A DNA stretch of 64,000 nucleotides from Methanosarcina vacuolata Z-761 (GCF_000969905.1 NZ_CP009520.1:4092001-4156000); one strand, 5' to 3'; positions 50,549 through 59,713 are shown, counted from the first letter of the stretch. Notes: generated by a model from the letters alone, not told the origin. A program made the numbers and translations.

Positions 50549-50932
50549 GACAACCTCCTTTCAAAAAAAACCTATTGTTTTTAATTCTTGTTTCTTCTTA
50601 ATTTGTTTTCTTTCCAATTATTTTTTTATTTTTGGGAAAAACGAATTAAGCTCTTACTAGCCCTAAACTAGCCCTAAACTAGCTCTAAAGTTAACTAACC
50701 CTAAAGTTAACTAGCTTTGAAGTTAACTAGCCCTAAAGTTACTTTTTATCTTTTAAGAAATCACTGCAAGAGAGATATTTTTTAAAAAACTACTGAAAGA
50801 AATATAGTTTTGTTATGAAAAACAAAAATTATTACATATATTTACTATCTATATCTGCTCATAAATTCTTACCATATTCACTACTAAGTGACATCTCTTA
50901 ATTGATAACAGATAATTAGTAAAGGAATCTAC
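50549..50932. repeat. Intergenic region with CTAGCCCTAAA tandem repeats
   Basis: A cluster at 50655-50745: CTAGCCCTAAACTAGCCC, then units AGTTAACTAACCCTAA / AGTTAACTAGCTTTGA of ~18 bp. The rest is AT-rich and includes the promoter of the M24 gene. No gene is seen. Confidence 0.6.
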
Positions 50933-52126
50933 ATGATTAAAAAAGTACCTTTAACCGAATTGAAAAACCGGATGAGAAATTTTAGAAAACGGATGGATAT
51001 CTCAAATCCTCAATGGGAGATAGCTGTTATCTTCAGCAAGATAAATCTATATTATTTTACAGGTACGATGCAAGATGGAATGCTGATTATCCCTAAGCAC
51101 GGAGAAGCAACTTTCTGGGTACGCCGCAGCTATGAAAGAGCCCTAGATGAATCTTTATTTCCAAATATAGAACCTATGAACAGTTTTCGTGATGCTACAA
51201 AAAGTATAAGTGGACTTCCGAACACGGTATACCTTGAAACCGAAGTTGTTCCTCTAGCTTTGTACCAGAGATTTCAAAAATACTTCCCTTTTAAGAATGT
51301 CAAATCTGCTGACTCTCAAATTTGCGCTGTCAGAGCAGTAAAAAGCGAATATGAACTCTCGCTAACAAGAGAAGCTGGCAAGATTCATCAGCATGTGCTG
51401 GAAGATCTTGTGCCCGAAATGCTGCATGAAGGAATGAGTGAAGTAGACCTGTCAACCGAACTATTTTCAGTTATGGTCGAAGAAGGCCATCATGGATTAT
51501 GCCGCTTTGGGATGTTTGATACCGAGATGTTCCTGGGAAATGTGTGTTTTGGTGAGAGCTCGATTTATCCTTCTTACTTTAACGGGCCTGGCGGAAATTA
51601 CGGGATGAGCCCTGCGGTTCCCCTGATAGGAAGCCGTGATAGAAAACTGAAAAAAGGAGATCTGGTATTCATTGATATCGGATGTGGAATTGAAGGTTAT
51701 AACACGGATAAAACAACAACATACATGTTTGGTTCTTCGCTTCCACAATATGCAATCGATGCCCATAATAAATGCGTGGCAATACAGAACGAGGCTGCTT
51801 CAATGTTAAAACCAGGAGCCATACCTTCAGAAATATACAATACCATAATGAGCAATCTAGATTCGGAATTTCTACAGAATTTTATGGGCTTTGGTAACCG
51901 TAAAGTAAGATTTCTCGGGCACGGCGTCGGACTGCTAATCGATGAACTGCCTGTAATTGCAGAAGGCTTTGACGAGCCCCTTCAGGAAGGAATGGTATTT
52001 GCCCTCGAACCTAAAAAAGGAATCGAAAACATTGGAATGGTCGGAATTGAAAACACCTTTATAGTGACTGCCAAAGGTGGAGAATGCATTACCGGTGACA
52101 ACCCGGGATTGATTCCTGTATATTGA
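50933..52126 (+). CDS. M24 family metallopeptidase (Xaa-Pro aminopeptidase/prolidase type)
   Basis: A 397-aa peptidase of the pita-bread fold. N-terminal creatinase-like domain (residues ~1-150), catalytic domain ~160-397. Metal ligands: Asp in [18 protein letters not shown] (two Asp, near 243 and 254), His in [13 protein letters not shown], Glu in FALEPKKGI and Glu in VGIENTFIV. It would remove N-terminal residues ahead of proline. ATG 50933 has GGAATCTAC upstream, a weak SD. The gene is convergent with a membrane wHTH regulator. Confidence 0.9.
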   Translation: MIKKVPLTELKNRMRNFRKRMDISNPQWEIAVIFSKINLYYFTGTMQDGMLIIPKHGEATFWVRRSYERALDESLFPNIEPMNSFRDATKSISGLPNTVYLETEVVPLALYQRFQKYFPFKNVKSADSQICAVRAVKSEYELSLTREAGKIHQHVLEDLVPEMLHEGMSEVDLSTELFSVMVEEGHHGLCRFGMFDTEMFLGNVCFGESSIYPSYFNGPGGNYGMSPAVPLIGSRDRKLKKGDLVFIDIGCGIEGYNTDKTTTYMFGSSLPQYAIDAHNKCVAIQNEAASMLKPGAIPSEIYNTIMSNLDSEFLQNFMGFGNRKVRFLGHGVGLLIDELPVIAEGFDEPLQEGMVFALEPKKGIENIGMVGIENTFIVTAKGGECITGDNPGLIPVY

Positions 52127-52201
52127 TCACTAAAATACTGTATAAACCCAAAGTCTAATCGATTCATAGAAAACTGACATTAAGATGAAGCTGTTCGAAG
52201 A

Positions 52202-52942
52202 TTATATTTTGAGCCATTTCAACAACTCCGACTCCACATCCGGGTTTACAATATATTTTGTAAACTTGCCTTCTACTTCGGAGGAAATGATCTCATCTTC
52301 CCTTAATTTTTTTATATGCCAGTGAGTAGTGCTTTTGTCTAAATTCAGCTTTTCTGAAATTTCCTGATTTGTAATCTCAGGATTTTCCAGAATATTAAGG
52401 AGTATTTGTTTTCTTGTACTGCCTTTAAGATGTGAGATTATTGTTTTATCGTTGCTTGTGAAAACATTGGAATTTTGAAAGACTCTTGTGAACTTTCCTT
52501 CCTTCTTAAAAGTCAGCTCCTCTTCGGATTTGAGTGTTCTGATCTGATACCTTATAGATCCCAGACTAATTTTCAGGTTTCTTGAAATTTCAGACGGCGT
52601 ACACCCTGGCTTCATCAGCACATAATTAATAATTCTCTTTTGAATAACATTTTTACTCAGGCTCCTTACCTGACCAATAATTATAGGAACCAGTTTAAAA
52701 AGAGAAACAAAAGCAGCCAAATATCCGATTATGTAAGCGATTTTAAATGACAAAGGAAATTCCCAGAATGAGTACGTCACATCAGCACCGCTCATATCAA
52801 CAGCAGTACCCAATTTGTCGAGCTCTTCTTCGGGTGGGCAGGGACCAACTGTATATCCTCCGGTATCTGCACTGGTTATACCCAGGATACTCAGGAAAAA
52901 GATACTCAGGAAAAGAATAAAAAATAAGCTCTTCTTCCACAT
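52202..52942 (-). CDS. Membrane-associated protein with two winged-helix domains
   Basis: A 246-aa protein: an N-terminal hydrophobic segment or signal (KSLFFILFLSIFFLSILGI), a short outside part, a membrane helix (~68-95, FKIAYIIGYLAAFVSLFKLVPIII), then two ArsR-like winged helices: CTPSEISRNLKISLGSIRYQIRTL and ITNQEISEKLNLDKSTTHWHIKKLRED. This suggests a membrane-bound sensor-regulator, a common methanogen arrangement. It lies upstream of an exported-peptidase region but points away from it. Its 5' side is followed by copy 2 of the 186-bp mobile element. Confidence 0.8.
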   Translation of the reverse strand: MWKKSLFFILFLSIFFLSILGITSADTGGYTVGPCPPEEELDKLGTAVDMSGADVTYSFWEFPLSFKIAYIIGYLAAFVSLFKLVPIIIGQVRSLSKNVIQKRIINYVLMKPGCTPSEISRNLKISLGSIRYQIRTLKSEEELTFKKEGKFTRVFQNSNVFTSNDKTIISHLKGSTRKQILLNILENPEITNQEISEKLNLDKSTTHWHIKKLREDEIISSEVEGKFTKYIVNPDVESELLKWLKI

Positions 52943-52967
52943 AATTGGTCCATAATTTGATTAATTT

Positions 52968-53173
52968 GTTTGTAATCCATTGGTCATCGGTTAAGGAATT
53001 TTCTTGCCAAAAAGCTATCGATTTTGCACTAAATGGCCTTAAATTTTGGCCTGTTTACATGAAATCGACACCTGTTCCATCTCATAAGTTATTAAAAAAT
53101 TTGAGAAATGTTGAAGACATTGGCGCAATTTGTTACGATTCATCACCTAACCGAAGACGCATGGTTTGTAATC
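52968..53173. mobile_element. Copy 2 of the two-copy element, flanked by a 10-bp target duplication
   Basis: The element 52978-53163 (186 bp) starts CATTGGTCATCGGTTAAG and ends CCTAACCGAAGACGCATG (14/18 inverted identity). It is flanked on both sides by GTTTGTAATC (52968-52977 and 53164-53173), an exact 10-bp direct repeat, as left by IS4-type transposition. Its plus strand is an uninterrupted ~60-codon frame (SSVKEFSCQKAIDFALNGLK...). It lies within a 21-bp tandem sequence (GTTTGTAATCAAATTGTGTAA) at the 3' end of the next gene. Confidence 0.8.
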
Positions 53174-53192
53174 AAATTGTGTAAGTTTGTAA

Positions 53193-53654
53193 TCAGATTG
53201 TGTAACCTTCTGTTCCGGTTACCCTGTATCCATATACTTCATACTTCCAGGTCCCTGATTCAATTCCGTTTGAGTTTTGAATATTCAGGCGAATTCTCCC
53301 GTTAACTGCGCCATCAGCGCTGTCATAGTAGGGACCTAGCACTGAGCCGCTAGGAGTGTATATCTTAAGCCGAAGAGAATCCGTCGAATCGCCCCAATTA
53401 AGATCAACAACAAGAAGAGTAAGACCAGTACCTACATATTTCCCATGTAGATTTGTCTCTCCCTGGCGGATGGTATCATAAACTGTCAAAATACCTGCAT
53501 CTGTGTCAATGAGTCCAACTTCAGTATTACTTGAAGGTACTACGATATAGCTGCTTGAAGTTTCCGCGTTTTCCACATTTTCAGATGCCGTCGCTGTAGT
53601 AACAGATAAAAAAAGTAGGGTTATCAATGTAATAAATAATATCTTTCTTGACAT
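53193..53654 (-). CDS. Small exported protein sharing its leader with the M28 peptidase
   Basis: A 153-aa secreted protein: signal peptide MSRKILFITLITLLFLSVTTATA. Mature part with TVYDTIRQGETNLHGKYV, LLVVDLNWGDSTDSLRLKIYTPSGSVLGPYYD, IRLNIQNSNGIESGTWKYEVYGY: this looks like a pre-peptidase C-terminal (PPC)-like beta-sandwich domain standing alone. The first ~50 residues resemble those of the M28 peptidase encoded at 54162-55928. SD AGGAGGT precedes the ATG at 53654. The upstream DNA (module copy A) is repeated ahead of the M28 gene and its pseudogene. Confidence 0.7.
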   Translation of the reverse strand: MSRKILFITLITLLFLSVTTATASENVENAETSSSYIVVPSSNTEVGLIDTDAGILTVYDTIRQGETNLHGKYVGTGLTLLVVDLNWGDSTDSLRLKIYTPSGSVLGPYYDSADGAVNGRIRLNIQNSNGIESGTWKYEVYGYRVTGTEGYTI

Positions 53655-53968
53655 GTTCAACCTCCTGATAACACGTATCAAAAGAGTTTACTTAAATTTT
53701 ATGGATAGATAATCCAACGATCTAGCCAATAACTTTATAAATCTATAAAAAACTTAAATTTAGATATGAATATTCGTTCAGTTGGATGATTTGGTCACAA
53801 ATTAGTTATAAAAGTAAGTTTCTAGAAAAGAATGAACATTAAAAAGATGTTTAGTAGAGTTCAAATTCTCTCTGGAAAGTCTATTTGAACCCCACCTTTG
53901 CCCGGAGGCAAGGATAGGATAGTTTTACGAATATTTAAGGCTTTTTTGATCCTGCCTCCTGGAAAATG
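53655..53968 (-). promoter_or_regulatory. Repeated upstream module, copy A
   Basis: On the minus strand: far upstream a GGAGGCA / TGCCTCC inverted pair (about 53885-53966), a conserved TTCAAAT/CTCTCTGG patch, then an AT-rich promoter region, and finally a GATACGTGTTATCAGGAGGTTGA block just before the start codon. Copies B (55929-56240) and C (59283-59580) share the same order and much sequence. Confidence 0.7.
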
Positions 53969-54161
53969 AACAGGAGTGAAATAAATGATGAGCCTATCCC
54001 AAAACCTACTTAATTCTAAATAACCATGAGTTTTCAGGATCATTTTAGTGATTAGGTCTTCAACTGACTGTACCAGATACGAAATTCAAAAATCAAAAAT
54101 TCAAAAATCAAATTTTGAATTTCAGGATAGGCTCCGTTTTAACCTGATCTCGCCTTTATTT
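53969..54161. mobile_element. Inverted-repeat relic downstream of the M28 gene
   Basis: GAGCCTATCC (53990-53999) and GGATAGGCTC (54125-54134) are perfect inverted repeats. The left side reads on as CCCAAAACC, like the 12.1-kb element. Inside lies an AAAAATCAAAAATTC-type simple repeat. No gene is seen. Confidence 0.4.
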
Positions 54162-55928
54162 TTATTCATCTTTAGAATCTTTTAGATTCAATAATTTTCT
54201 TTTTATCCGCTTCCCATAAAACGCAATAACAGTCAAACTTACAAATATACCTGAGATGAAGATAAGAGGATTTTTACGATCAGCAACCGAGTTCTCTATG
54301 TCAATGTTTTCTATAGAATACTTGGTAAATTCAAAAGTTTCATTCTTCATATCTAGGACTTTACTTTCATTTTCTGACCATATTTTTAGGTTATGACTTC
54401 CTGGAGTAAGAATCAAAAGATTCCCTGGATACAGAGGCCCAAAATCATCCAGATAAAAATAAAGAGTCCTGTTTGAGTCCACAAAATTTTTTGAGTACCC
54501 AATTATATAATTACCACAGTATTTTTCTTCCTGACCTGGAGTCTCAAAACTTCTGTTTTGCTTTTCCTCATTTACAGTGTTTATGCTATCAGAGCCTCTG
54601 TTTCCATAAAAGTCGGTTGCAAGAACTTTGATAGTATGTTTTCCTTCAGGAAGTGAAAAATTCCTGCCTGATTGGAGATTTCCCATGCTCTGGTTGTCAA
54701 AGAATATGTCAATAGTAGCCTCTGGGTCAGATACATTATAGAAGAGTTCAAATGAGGCTCCAGAGGCCTCAGAATTGGAAATATTAACAAATGGAGCCTG
54801 ATTCTCGTCAGGACTAGCCAGATAGATGAGACTTTTGGCAATCAGAAAACTTGCATTCCTGACAACCGAAAAATCGATATTGTCAACTGTATCACTTAAC
54901 TTGTGGAAGTTTCGGTCGTTGTGATGGCAAATGGCTACTGCAGGGATATCGCTTTCCCAGAAGATTTCATGATCTCCTCCGATTAAAGGATGAATAAAGT
55001 TTGAATAATCCGGAACTAAGGACTGAATTCTGATTCCTGAGTTTTTTGCTTCGTTTTCAAAAATAGTTTTAAGCCAGGTATGCTGGGGAAGGTAGTCTAC
55101 GTAGAGAGGCTCATTTCCTATAGAATCCACATTAATAACTGCAACGATATCATTTTTCAACTCAGGATGGGCTTCAACCCATGCCTGGCTGCCAAGAAGA
55201 TTGTATTCTTCCCCGGAAAAGGCAATGAAATATATTGTTCTGTCAAATGACTCATTCTGTAAGACCCTTGCAAGTTCAAGCATGCAGGCCACCCCTCCTG
55301 CATTATCATCCGCTCCGGTTCCGTTGGCCGATTCACAAACATAGGTGTCGGACCAGACTGGCCAGAGATAGGGCTTTCTGATCTCAGAATAAAAAATATC
55401 CTTCAAACCTGATTCTGGAGGTACAATTATTCTTGAATCATAATGCGCGGTTATGAGAATAATCTCGTCTTTAAGAGCTTTTCCCTCTTTAATCCCCACT
55501 ACGTTTGTGCCGCTTACATTCCAGTAATTAAAGTCCCGTGTACGTACTCTCGCGGAAAAATTGTCCAGAGAAACCTGCAGGCCTGCTTTTTCCATTTCAT
55601 CTTTTATAAATAGGGAAGCTTCAGCAGCGTTTTTACTTCCAATTTTTCGTTCTCCAAAAGAAGATATAATTCGAGTTGACTTTTCAAGTTTGGTTTGAGA
55701 AACATCAAAAGGTATAGATGTGTTGTTATATTGTATATTGGAATCAAAACTGTAGGCTGCCAGAGCGTCTACATTCTTTTTAGATAGTCCACTTTCAATA
55801 TCAAACGATGGTGTTGCGATATAGTTACTTGATATTTCTCTTTTGTCTATATTCTCAGTTGTTGCTGCTGTGGTGGAAGATAGAAAAAGCAAAGTTGTCA
55901 ATATAATAATAAGCATCCTGCTTGACAT
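54162..55928 (-). CDS. Exported M28 family metallopeptidase with C-terminal membrane anchor
   Basis: A 588-aa extracellular aminopeptidase-type enzyme. Signal peptide MSSRMLIIILTTLLFLSSTTAA, a pro-region with VSQTKLEKSTRIISSFGERKIGS, then the M28 zinc site: ITAHYDSRI (His, near residue 163), GADDNAGGVACMLELARVL (Asp), FSGEEYNLLGSQAWVE (two Glu), VDSIGN (Asp) and ICHHNDRNFH (His). After residue ~370 come two beta modules with EGKHTIKVLATDFYGNRGS and SHNLKIWSENES segments, and a C-terminal helix (NPLIFISGIFVSLTVIAF) followed by Lys/Arg, a membrane anchor. ATG 55928 has CAGGAGAG upstream. It is divergent from the C39-like peptidase. Confidence 0.9.
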   Translation of the reverse strand: MSSRMLIIILTTLLFLSSTTAATTENIDKREISSNYIATPSFDIESGLSKKNVDALAAYSFDSNIQYNNTSIPFDVSQTKLEKSTRIISSFGERKIGSKNAAEASLFIKDEMEKAGLQVSLDNFSARVRTRDFNYWNVSGTNVVGIKEGKALKDEIILITAHYDSRIIVPPESGLKDIFYSEIRKPYLWPVWSDTYVCESANGTGADDNAGGVACMLELARVLQNESFDRTIYFIAFSGEEYNLLGSQAWVEAHPELKNDIVAVINVDSIGNEPLYVDYLPQHTWLKTIFENEAKNSGIRIQSLVPDYSNFIHPLIGGDHEIFWESDIPAVAICHHNDRNFHKLSDTVDNIDFSVVRNASFLIAKSLIYLASPDENQAPFVNISNSEASGASFELFYNVSDPEATIDIFFDNQSMGNLQSGRNFSLPEGKHTIKVLATDFYGNRGSDSINTVNEEKQNRSFETPGQEEKYCGNYIIGYSKNFVDSNRTLYFYLDDFGPLYPGNLLILTPGSHNLKIWSENESKVLDMKNETFEFTKYSIENIDIENSVADRKNPLIFISGIFVSLTVIAFYGKRIKRKLLNLKDSKDE

Positions 55929-56240
55929 TTCAACTCTCCTGTTAACACGTATCAAAAGAGTTTACTTAACTTTTATGGCTAAACCGTCCAACTATCGAAT
56001 TAATAGCTTTGTAAATCGTAAAACAATCTAAGTTTAGATTTAATTATATCTTCAATTGGACGATTTGGTCACAAATTAATTATAAAAGTAAATTCTTAGA
56101 AAAATATGAACATTAAAATTAATGTTTGGTGGAGCTCAAATTATCTCTGGAAGGTTTATTCGAACTCCACATTGCCCGGAGGCAGGAATAATATTAGTTT
56201 TAAGGGTATTTAATACTTGTTTGATTCTGCCTTCTAGGAA
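55929..56240. promoter_or_regulatory. Repeated upstream module, copy B, shared by two divergent peptidase genes
   Basis: Same order as copies A and C: GTATC/GTGTTAACAGGAG block next to the M28 start, AT-rich TATA region, a patch reading ATTATCTCTGGAAGG, then TGCCCGGAGGCAGG and TTCTGCCTTCTAGG inverted elements at ~56173-56236. Being between divergent genes, it could serve both. Confidence 0.7.
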
Positions 56241-56260
56241 AACAACTAGAGGTTAGACAA

Positions 56261-57520
56261 ATGATTATGAAAAAAATTTTAGTAGGTGTAATATTTTTAG
56301 CAACGTTGATCGCTGGTTTAGCTTTTTTGCCTGCTGTGAATGCACAGGAAGAATCATCAAATGGAACTGACACATCAAATGTAGTCAGTGCGGAACAAGC
56401 TGAGAAAGTTGCGTCTTATTCTATAAAAGAGATTTCCGAATCTATCGTAAATTTCTCGGAATGGAAAAATGCAACTGTGAAACTATCCACGGTTTATTAC
56501 GATCTTGAGGGCAAAAAGTCTGCTTATTCGTTTAACGTCATCGAAAATGAGAAACAAATAGGATCTATTTTCATTTCAGCGACGAAAGATAACTGTCCAG
56601 TTCTGGAATTTTCAAAAGGCAAGATCCCTAATGAAATACCAGAATTTACAACTCGCTCAAAACTACTGGTAGAAGAACGTGCTAACAAGATAAAGTCAGA
56701 AAGTAATAATAAAGAAGAATTGACTATTGGAAAAATGAAACCTCTTTATTTAGGCCCAACATTTTACTACGCTGAGTATACCTTAACCGATAAAAAAGGT
56801 AAAGCCAAAGAAAAAGTAATAGTGGACTTGCCATTTTCAACTATAGTAGACTTTAATGAGCCAAATGTAAATGTTCCAGATGAGAAAAAACACTATTTTA
56901 ACAGTACATATTTACAACATCAACATGAAATAAGAAAGCAAGACTCAAACACACAATGGATTACCCTCGAAAAAGAAATGATTGATCCCTCAAGTTATTC
57001 TACGTCTTCCAGTTCAAAATCGATCAGAGGTGTGCCTAAGTATAAGTGGTACTACGGTTGTTCTCCAACTGCGTCTGGGATGGTATTAGGGTATTGGGCC
57101 AGCCATGGATATTCTTACTTGGTAACGGGATATGACCTAGTAAGGGAATTAGCATCTGCGATGGGTACAGATTGGCCAGGAAGTGGAGCAACTTGGCCGT
57201 ATAAAATTGATGACGGCATAGAGAAGGTTTGCAATAACCATGGATATAATAACTTTGATGCGTCCAATGATATCTATGTTTCATGGAATGAGGTAAAAGC
57301 CGAAGTAAATGCGAATAAACCTTTCGTGCTCAGCATGCTAAATGGTGGGACAGGTAATGGTTACACTCAGCCATATGGCGAGCATAGTGTAACCTGCATA
57401 GGATATTATGATGGAAATCAAGATTACGTATACTTACATGATACATGGGATACAAGTAATGTACACTACTTAGCGTTTGGGAGCTGGACAGGAGCTATGG
57501 CAACATGGGTGAGACCTTAA
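56261..57520 (+). CDS. Exported papain-like (C39-type) peptidase
   Basis: A 419-aa protein: signal peptide MKKILVGVIFLATLIAGLAFLPAVNA, a ~200-residue pro-region (AEKVASYSIKEISESI..., IFISATKDNCPVLEFSKG), and a C-terminal cysteine-protease domain with the catalytic Cys in WYYGCSPTASGMVLGYW (near 265), catalytic His in YGEHSVTCIGYYDG and the Asp partner in LHDTWD. It resembles Peptidase_C39_2. Numerous N-x-S/T sites fit an extracellular location. SD AGAGGTTAG before ATG 56261; a second ATG follows two codons later. The next gene overlaps it by none but starts 36 bp later on the same strand. Confidence 0.85.
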   Translation: MIMKKILVGVIFLATLIAGLAFLPAVNAQEESSNGTDTSNVVSAEQAEKVASYSIKEISESIVNFSEWKNATVKLSTVYYDLEGKKSAYSFNVIENEKQIGSIFISATKDNCPVLEFSKGKIPNEIPEFTTRSKLLVEERANKIKSESNNKEELTIGKMKPLYLGPTFYYAEYTLTDKKGKAKEKVIVDLPFSTIVDFNEPNVNVPDEKKHYFNSTYLQHQHEIRKQDSNTQWITLEKEMIDPSSYSTSSSSKSIRGVPKYKWYYGCSPTASGMVLGYWASHGYSYLVTGYDLVRELASAMGTDWPGSGATWPYKIDDGIEKVCNNHGYNNFDASNDIYVSWNEVKAEVNANKPFVLSMLNGGTGNGYTQPYGEHSVTCIGYYDGNQDYVYLHDTWDTSNVHYLAFGSWTGAMATWVRP

Positions 57521-57555
57521 TCACCCATTATATTTTCTTTAATTGGGGCAGGCGA

Positions 57556-58233
57556 ATGTTTTACAAGAAACTGAATATAAAGATAGCCCTTTTAGTGTTT
57601 TTGATAATTGCTCTCCTTGGAGTATGGCTTATTTTCGACGTTATTCCAATTGGCCCAGGACTGCCTCCCTCAGAGGGTATGCCAGGATGGTATATTCCAG
57701 GAGCCTGGCAAGGGAATGAACAGGGCTGCACATCACTTTTTCCAAAGATTTCCCCTTACTGTAATGCAGGAAACTACTCTCAAGAAGAATTAATAAATGT
57801 TTGGTACTTTAACGATGAATCTGAATTCTTAAAAGGAGAAGATACACTTTATCGTTATCTGGAAGAAAACGGTAATGTGTTCTATCAGGAACTGAATGTT
57901 AGTGAAGAACTTCAAGAAGTAATTGAAAGGCGTGAAACTGAAAACGTCTGGGGCCCCATTTATAGTCCTCACTCTTTTAATGCAACAGGGTATAAGAGTC
58001 CAGAAACTTCAGGATACTTTCTAGTGTACGAGAAACCTTTCCTTAAAGGGAGAGATGATTATTTCATAGTTTATTATGGAGTCAGGAACACAACGAATCT
58101 AACTAAAGAAGCACCAAAACTAAAGAAATTAATTGCTGAGTCTTATTATATGGCTAATGGAGAAGGGAAAGTTGATAGCTTAAAGCCAGGGAATAAAAAA
58201 GAAAAGGACAATATTTTATTTTCATGGTTTTAA
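57556..58233 (+). CDS. Membrane-anchored extracellular protein of unknown function
   Basis: A 225-aa protein with one N-terminal membrane helix (KIALLVFLIIALLGVWLIFDVIPI) and an outside domain with three cysteines (QGCTSLFPKISPYCNAGN pair), many aromatics and N-glycosylation-type sites (NYS, NVS, NAT, NTTN). No family recognised. It lies 36 bp downstream of the C39-like peptidase gene and is probably co-transcribed. ATG 57556, SD GGGGCAGG. The C-terminus is Lys-rich. Confidence 0.65.
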   Translation: MFYKKLNIKIALLVFLIIALLGVWLIFDVIPIGPGLPPSEGMPGWYIPGAWQGNEQGCTSLFPKISPYCNAGNYSQEELINVWYFNDESEFLKGEDTLYRYLEENGNVFYQELNVSEELQEVIERRETENVWGPIYSPHSFNATGYKSPETSGYFLVYEKPFLKGRDDYFIVYYGVRNTTNLTKEAPKLKKLIAESYYMANGEGKVDSLKPGNKKEKDNILFSWF

Positions 58234-58616
58234 CAAAGGATGAATTTCGAAAAATAGACTCGATGAACCGTTGCCTTATGGTGACGCTAGCGGTATATTC
58301 TTGGAATGTGATATCGTGAAGACCGGAAATTAATAGATTAATTGCCAAAAGTGGAGGCCAGGGTTTTAAACTTATAAAAATTTTCTTTTATTAAAAGACG
58401 CATTTTTTAATTATTGGAATAAGCTTTTAACTTTTGGGCAGGAAGTCCTCATTTTTCATCTCCAAAGGAATTTAGGTTCCAACCTGGGTTCTAGTTCATG
58501 GATATGATTAAAAGACATGACCGTAAAAGTTAGATAAATAAAGTTTTTGTTTTTTAAACGATATACAGACCTCATTTTTCTCGGATTTAAAGCCCTTCGA
58601 ATTTAGAGACCTCTTT
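58234..58616. other. Intergenic region without a supported gene
   Basis: A short plus-strand stretch reads IDEPLPYGDASGIFLECDIVKTGN (58256-58330) and looks protein-like, but has no start, so it may be a gene remnant. The rest is T-rich. The minus-strand pseudogene 3' end follows. Confidence 0.35.
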
Positions 58617-59282
58617 TTATCCTCTTTCCACAAAATGCAAAAAAACCAAACTTACAAATACACCTGAGATGAAGATAAGAGAATTTTTATGATCAGCAAT
58701 CGGGTTATCTACCTGAATTTGTTCCATGGAATATTTTATAAAATCAGAAATTTCATTCTCCATAAACACAGTTCCGTTTTCATTTTCTGACCATATTTTT
58801 AGGTTATGACTTCCTGGAGTAAGAATCAAAAGATTCCCTGGATACAGAGGCCCAAAATTATCCAGATAAAAATAAAGAGTTCTATTTGAGTCCACAAAAT
58901 TTTTTGGGTACCCAATTATATAATTACCGCAGTATTTTTCTTCCTGACTTGGAGGCTCAAAACTTCTATTTTGATTTTTCTCATTTACAATATTTATACT
59001 ATCAGAGTCTCTGTTTCCATTATTGTTCGGTTGAGTTTTCAAGCCTGGTTTGAGAAACATCAAAAGGTATAGATGTGTTGTTATGTTGTATGTTGGAATC
59101 AAAACTGTAGGCCGTCAGGGTGTCTACATTTTTTTATCTAGTTCAATTTCAGTATCAAATGACGGTGTTATGGTATAGTTGCTTGATGCTTGTCTTTTAC
59201 TTATATTTTTAACTGTTGCTGTTGTAAAGGAAGATAGAAAAAGTAAAGTTGCCAATAGAATGAAAAGTATCCTACTTGACAT
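58617..59282 (-). pseudogene. Decayed paralogue of the M28 peptidase
   Basis: The 5' part (59282 down to ~59124) encodes MSSRILFILLATLLFLSSFTTATV..., a leader homologous to that of the 54162-55928 gene, then a shifted frame in an A-run (KK M stop). In the next frame the sequence YSFDSNIQHNNTSIPFDVSQTRLENST follows. It then joins, across a deletion of about 360 codons covering the whole zinc catalytic domain, to NGNRDSDSINIVNEKNQNRSFEPP and the C-terminal beta module and anchor (58617-59030). The C-terminal part is still ~80-90% like the parent by eye. Two lesions make it non-functional as a peptidase. Confidence 0.85.
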
Positions 59283-59580
59283 TTCAACTCTCCTGTTAAC
59301 ACGTATCAAAAGAGTTTACTTAAATATTATGGCTAAACCGTCTAACTATCAAATTAATAGCTTTATAAATATCCAAAGGCTCAAATTTAGATTTTGGTAT
59401 GCTTTCAGTTGTGCGAATTAGTCATAAACTAGTTATAAGAGTAGATTTATGAAAAAGTGAACATTAAAAATAGTATTTGGTGAAGCTCAATTTTTCTCTA
59501 ACTCCACATTGCCCGGAGGCAGAAAACTTTGTTTTAGTATGCTTAAAACGTTCTTGGTTCTGCCTTTGGAAAAATAGAAA
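59283..59580 (-). promoter_or_regulatory. Repeated upstream module, copy C
   Basis: Upstream of the M28 pseudogene. GTATC/GTGTTAACAGGAG block, TATA region, TTTTTCTCTAACTCCACATTGCCCGGAGGCAG and the far TTCTGCCTTTGG arm are all preserved, like copies A and B. Confidence 0.7.
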
Positions 59581-59713
59581 GTACTCACCGCGAAATAACC
59601 TAAGCCAATTTTTACACTGTACTTTTCCATTTTCATAAGCAGTACCATCGGTTTTGCTTCCAAGTAATAATGTGTTACTTAGGTTAATTCGTTACGAGTC
59701 CAAAGAGAAAAGA

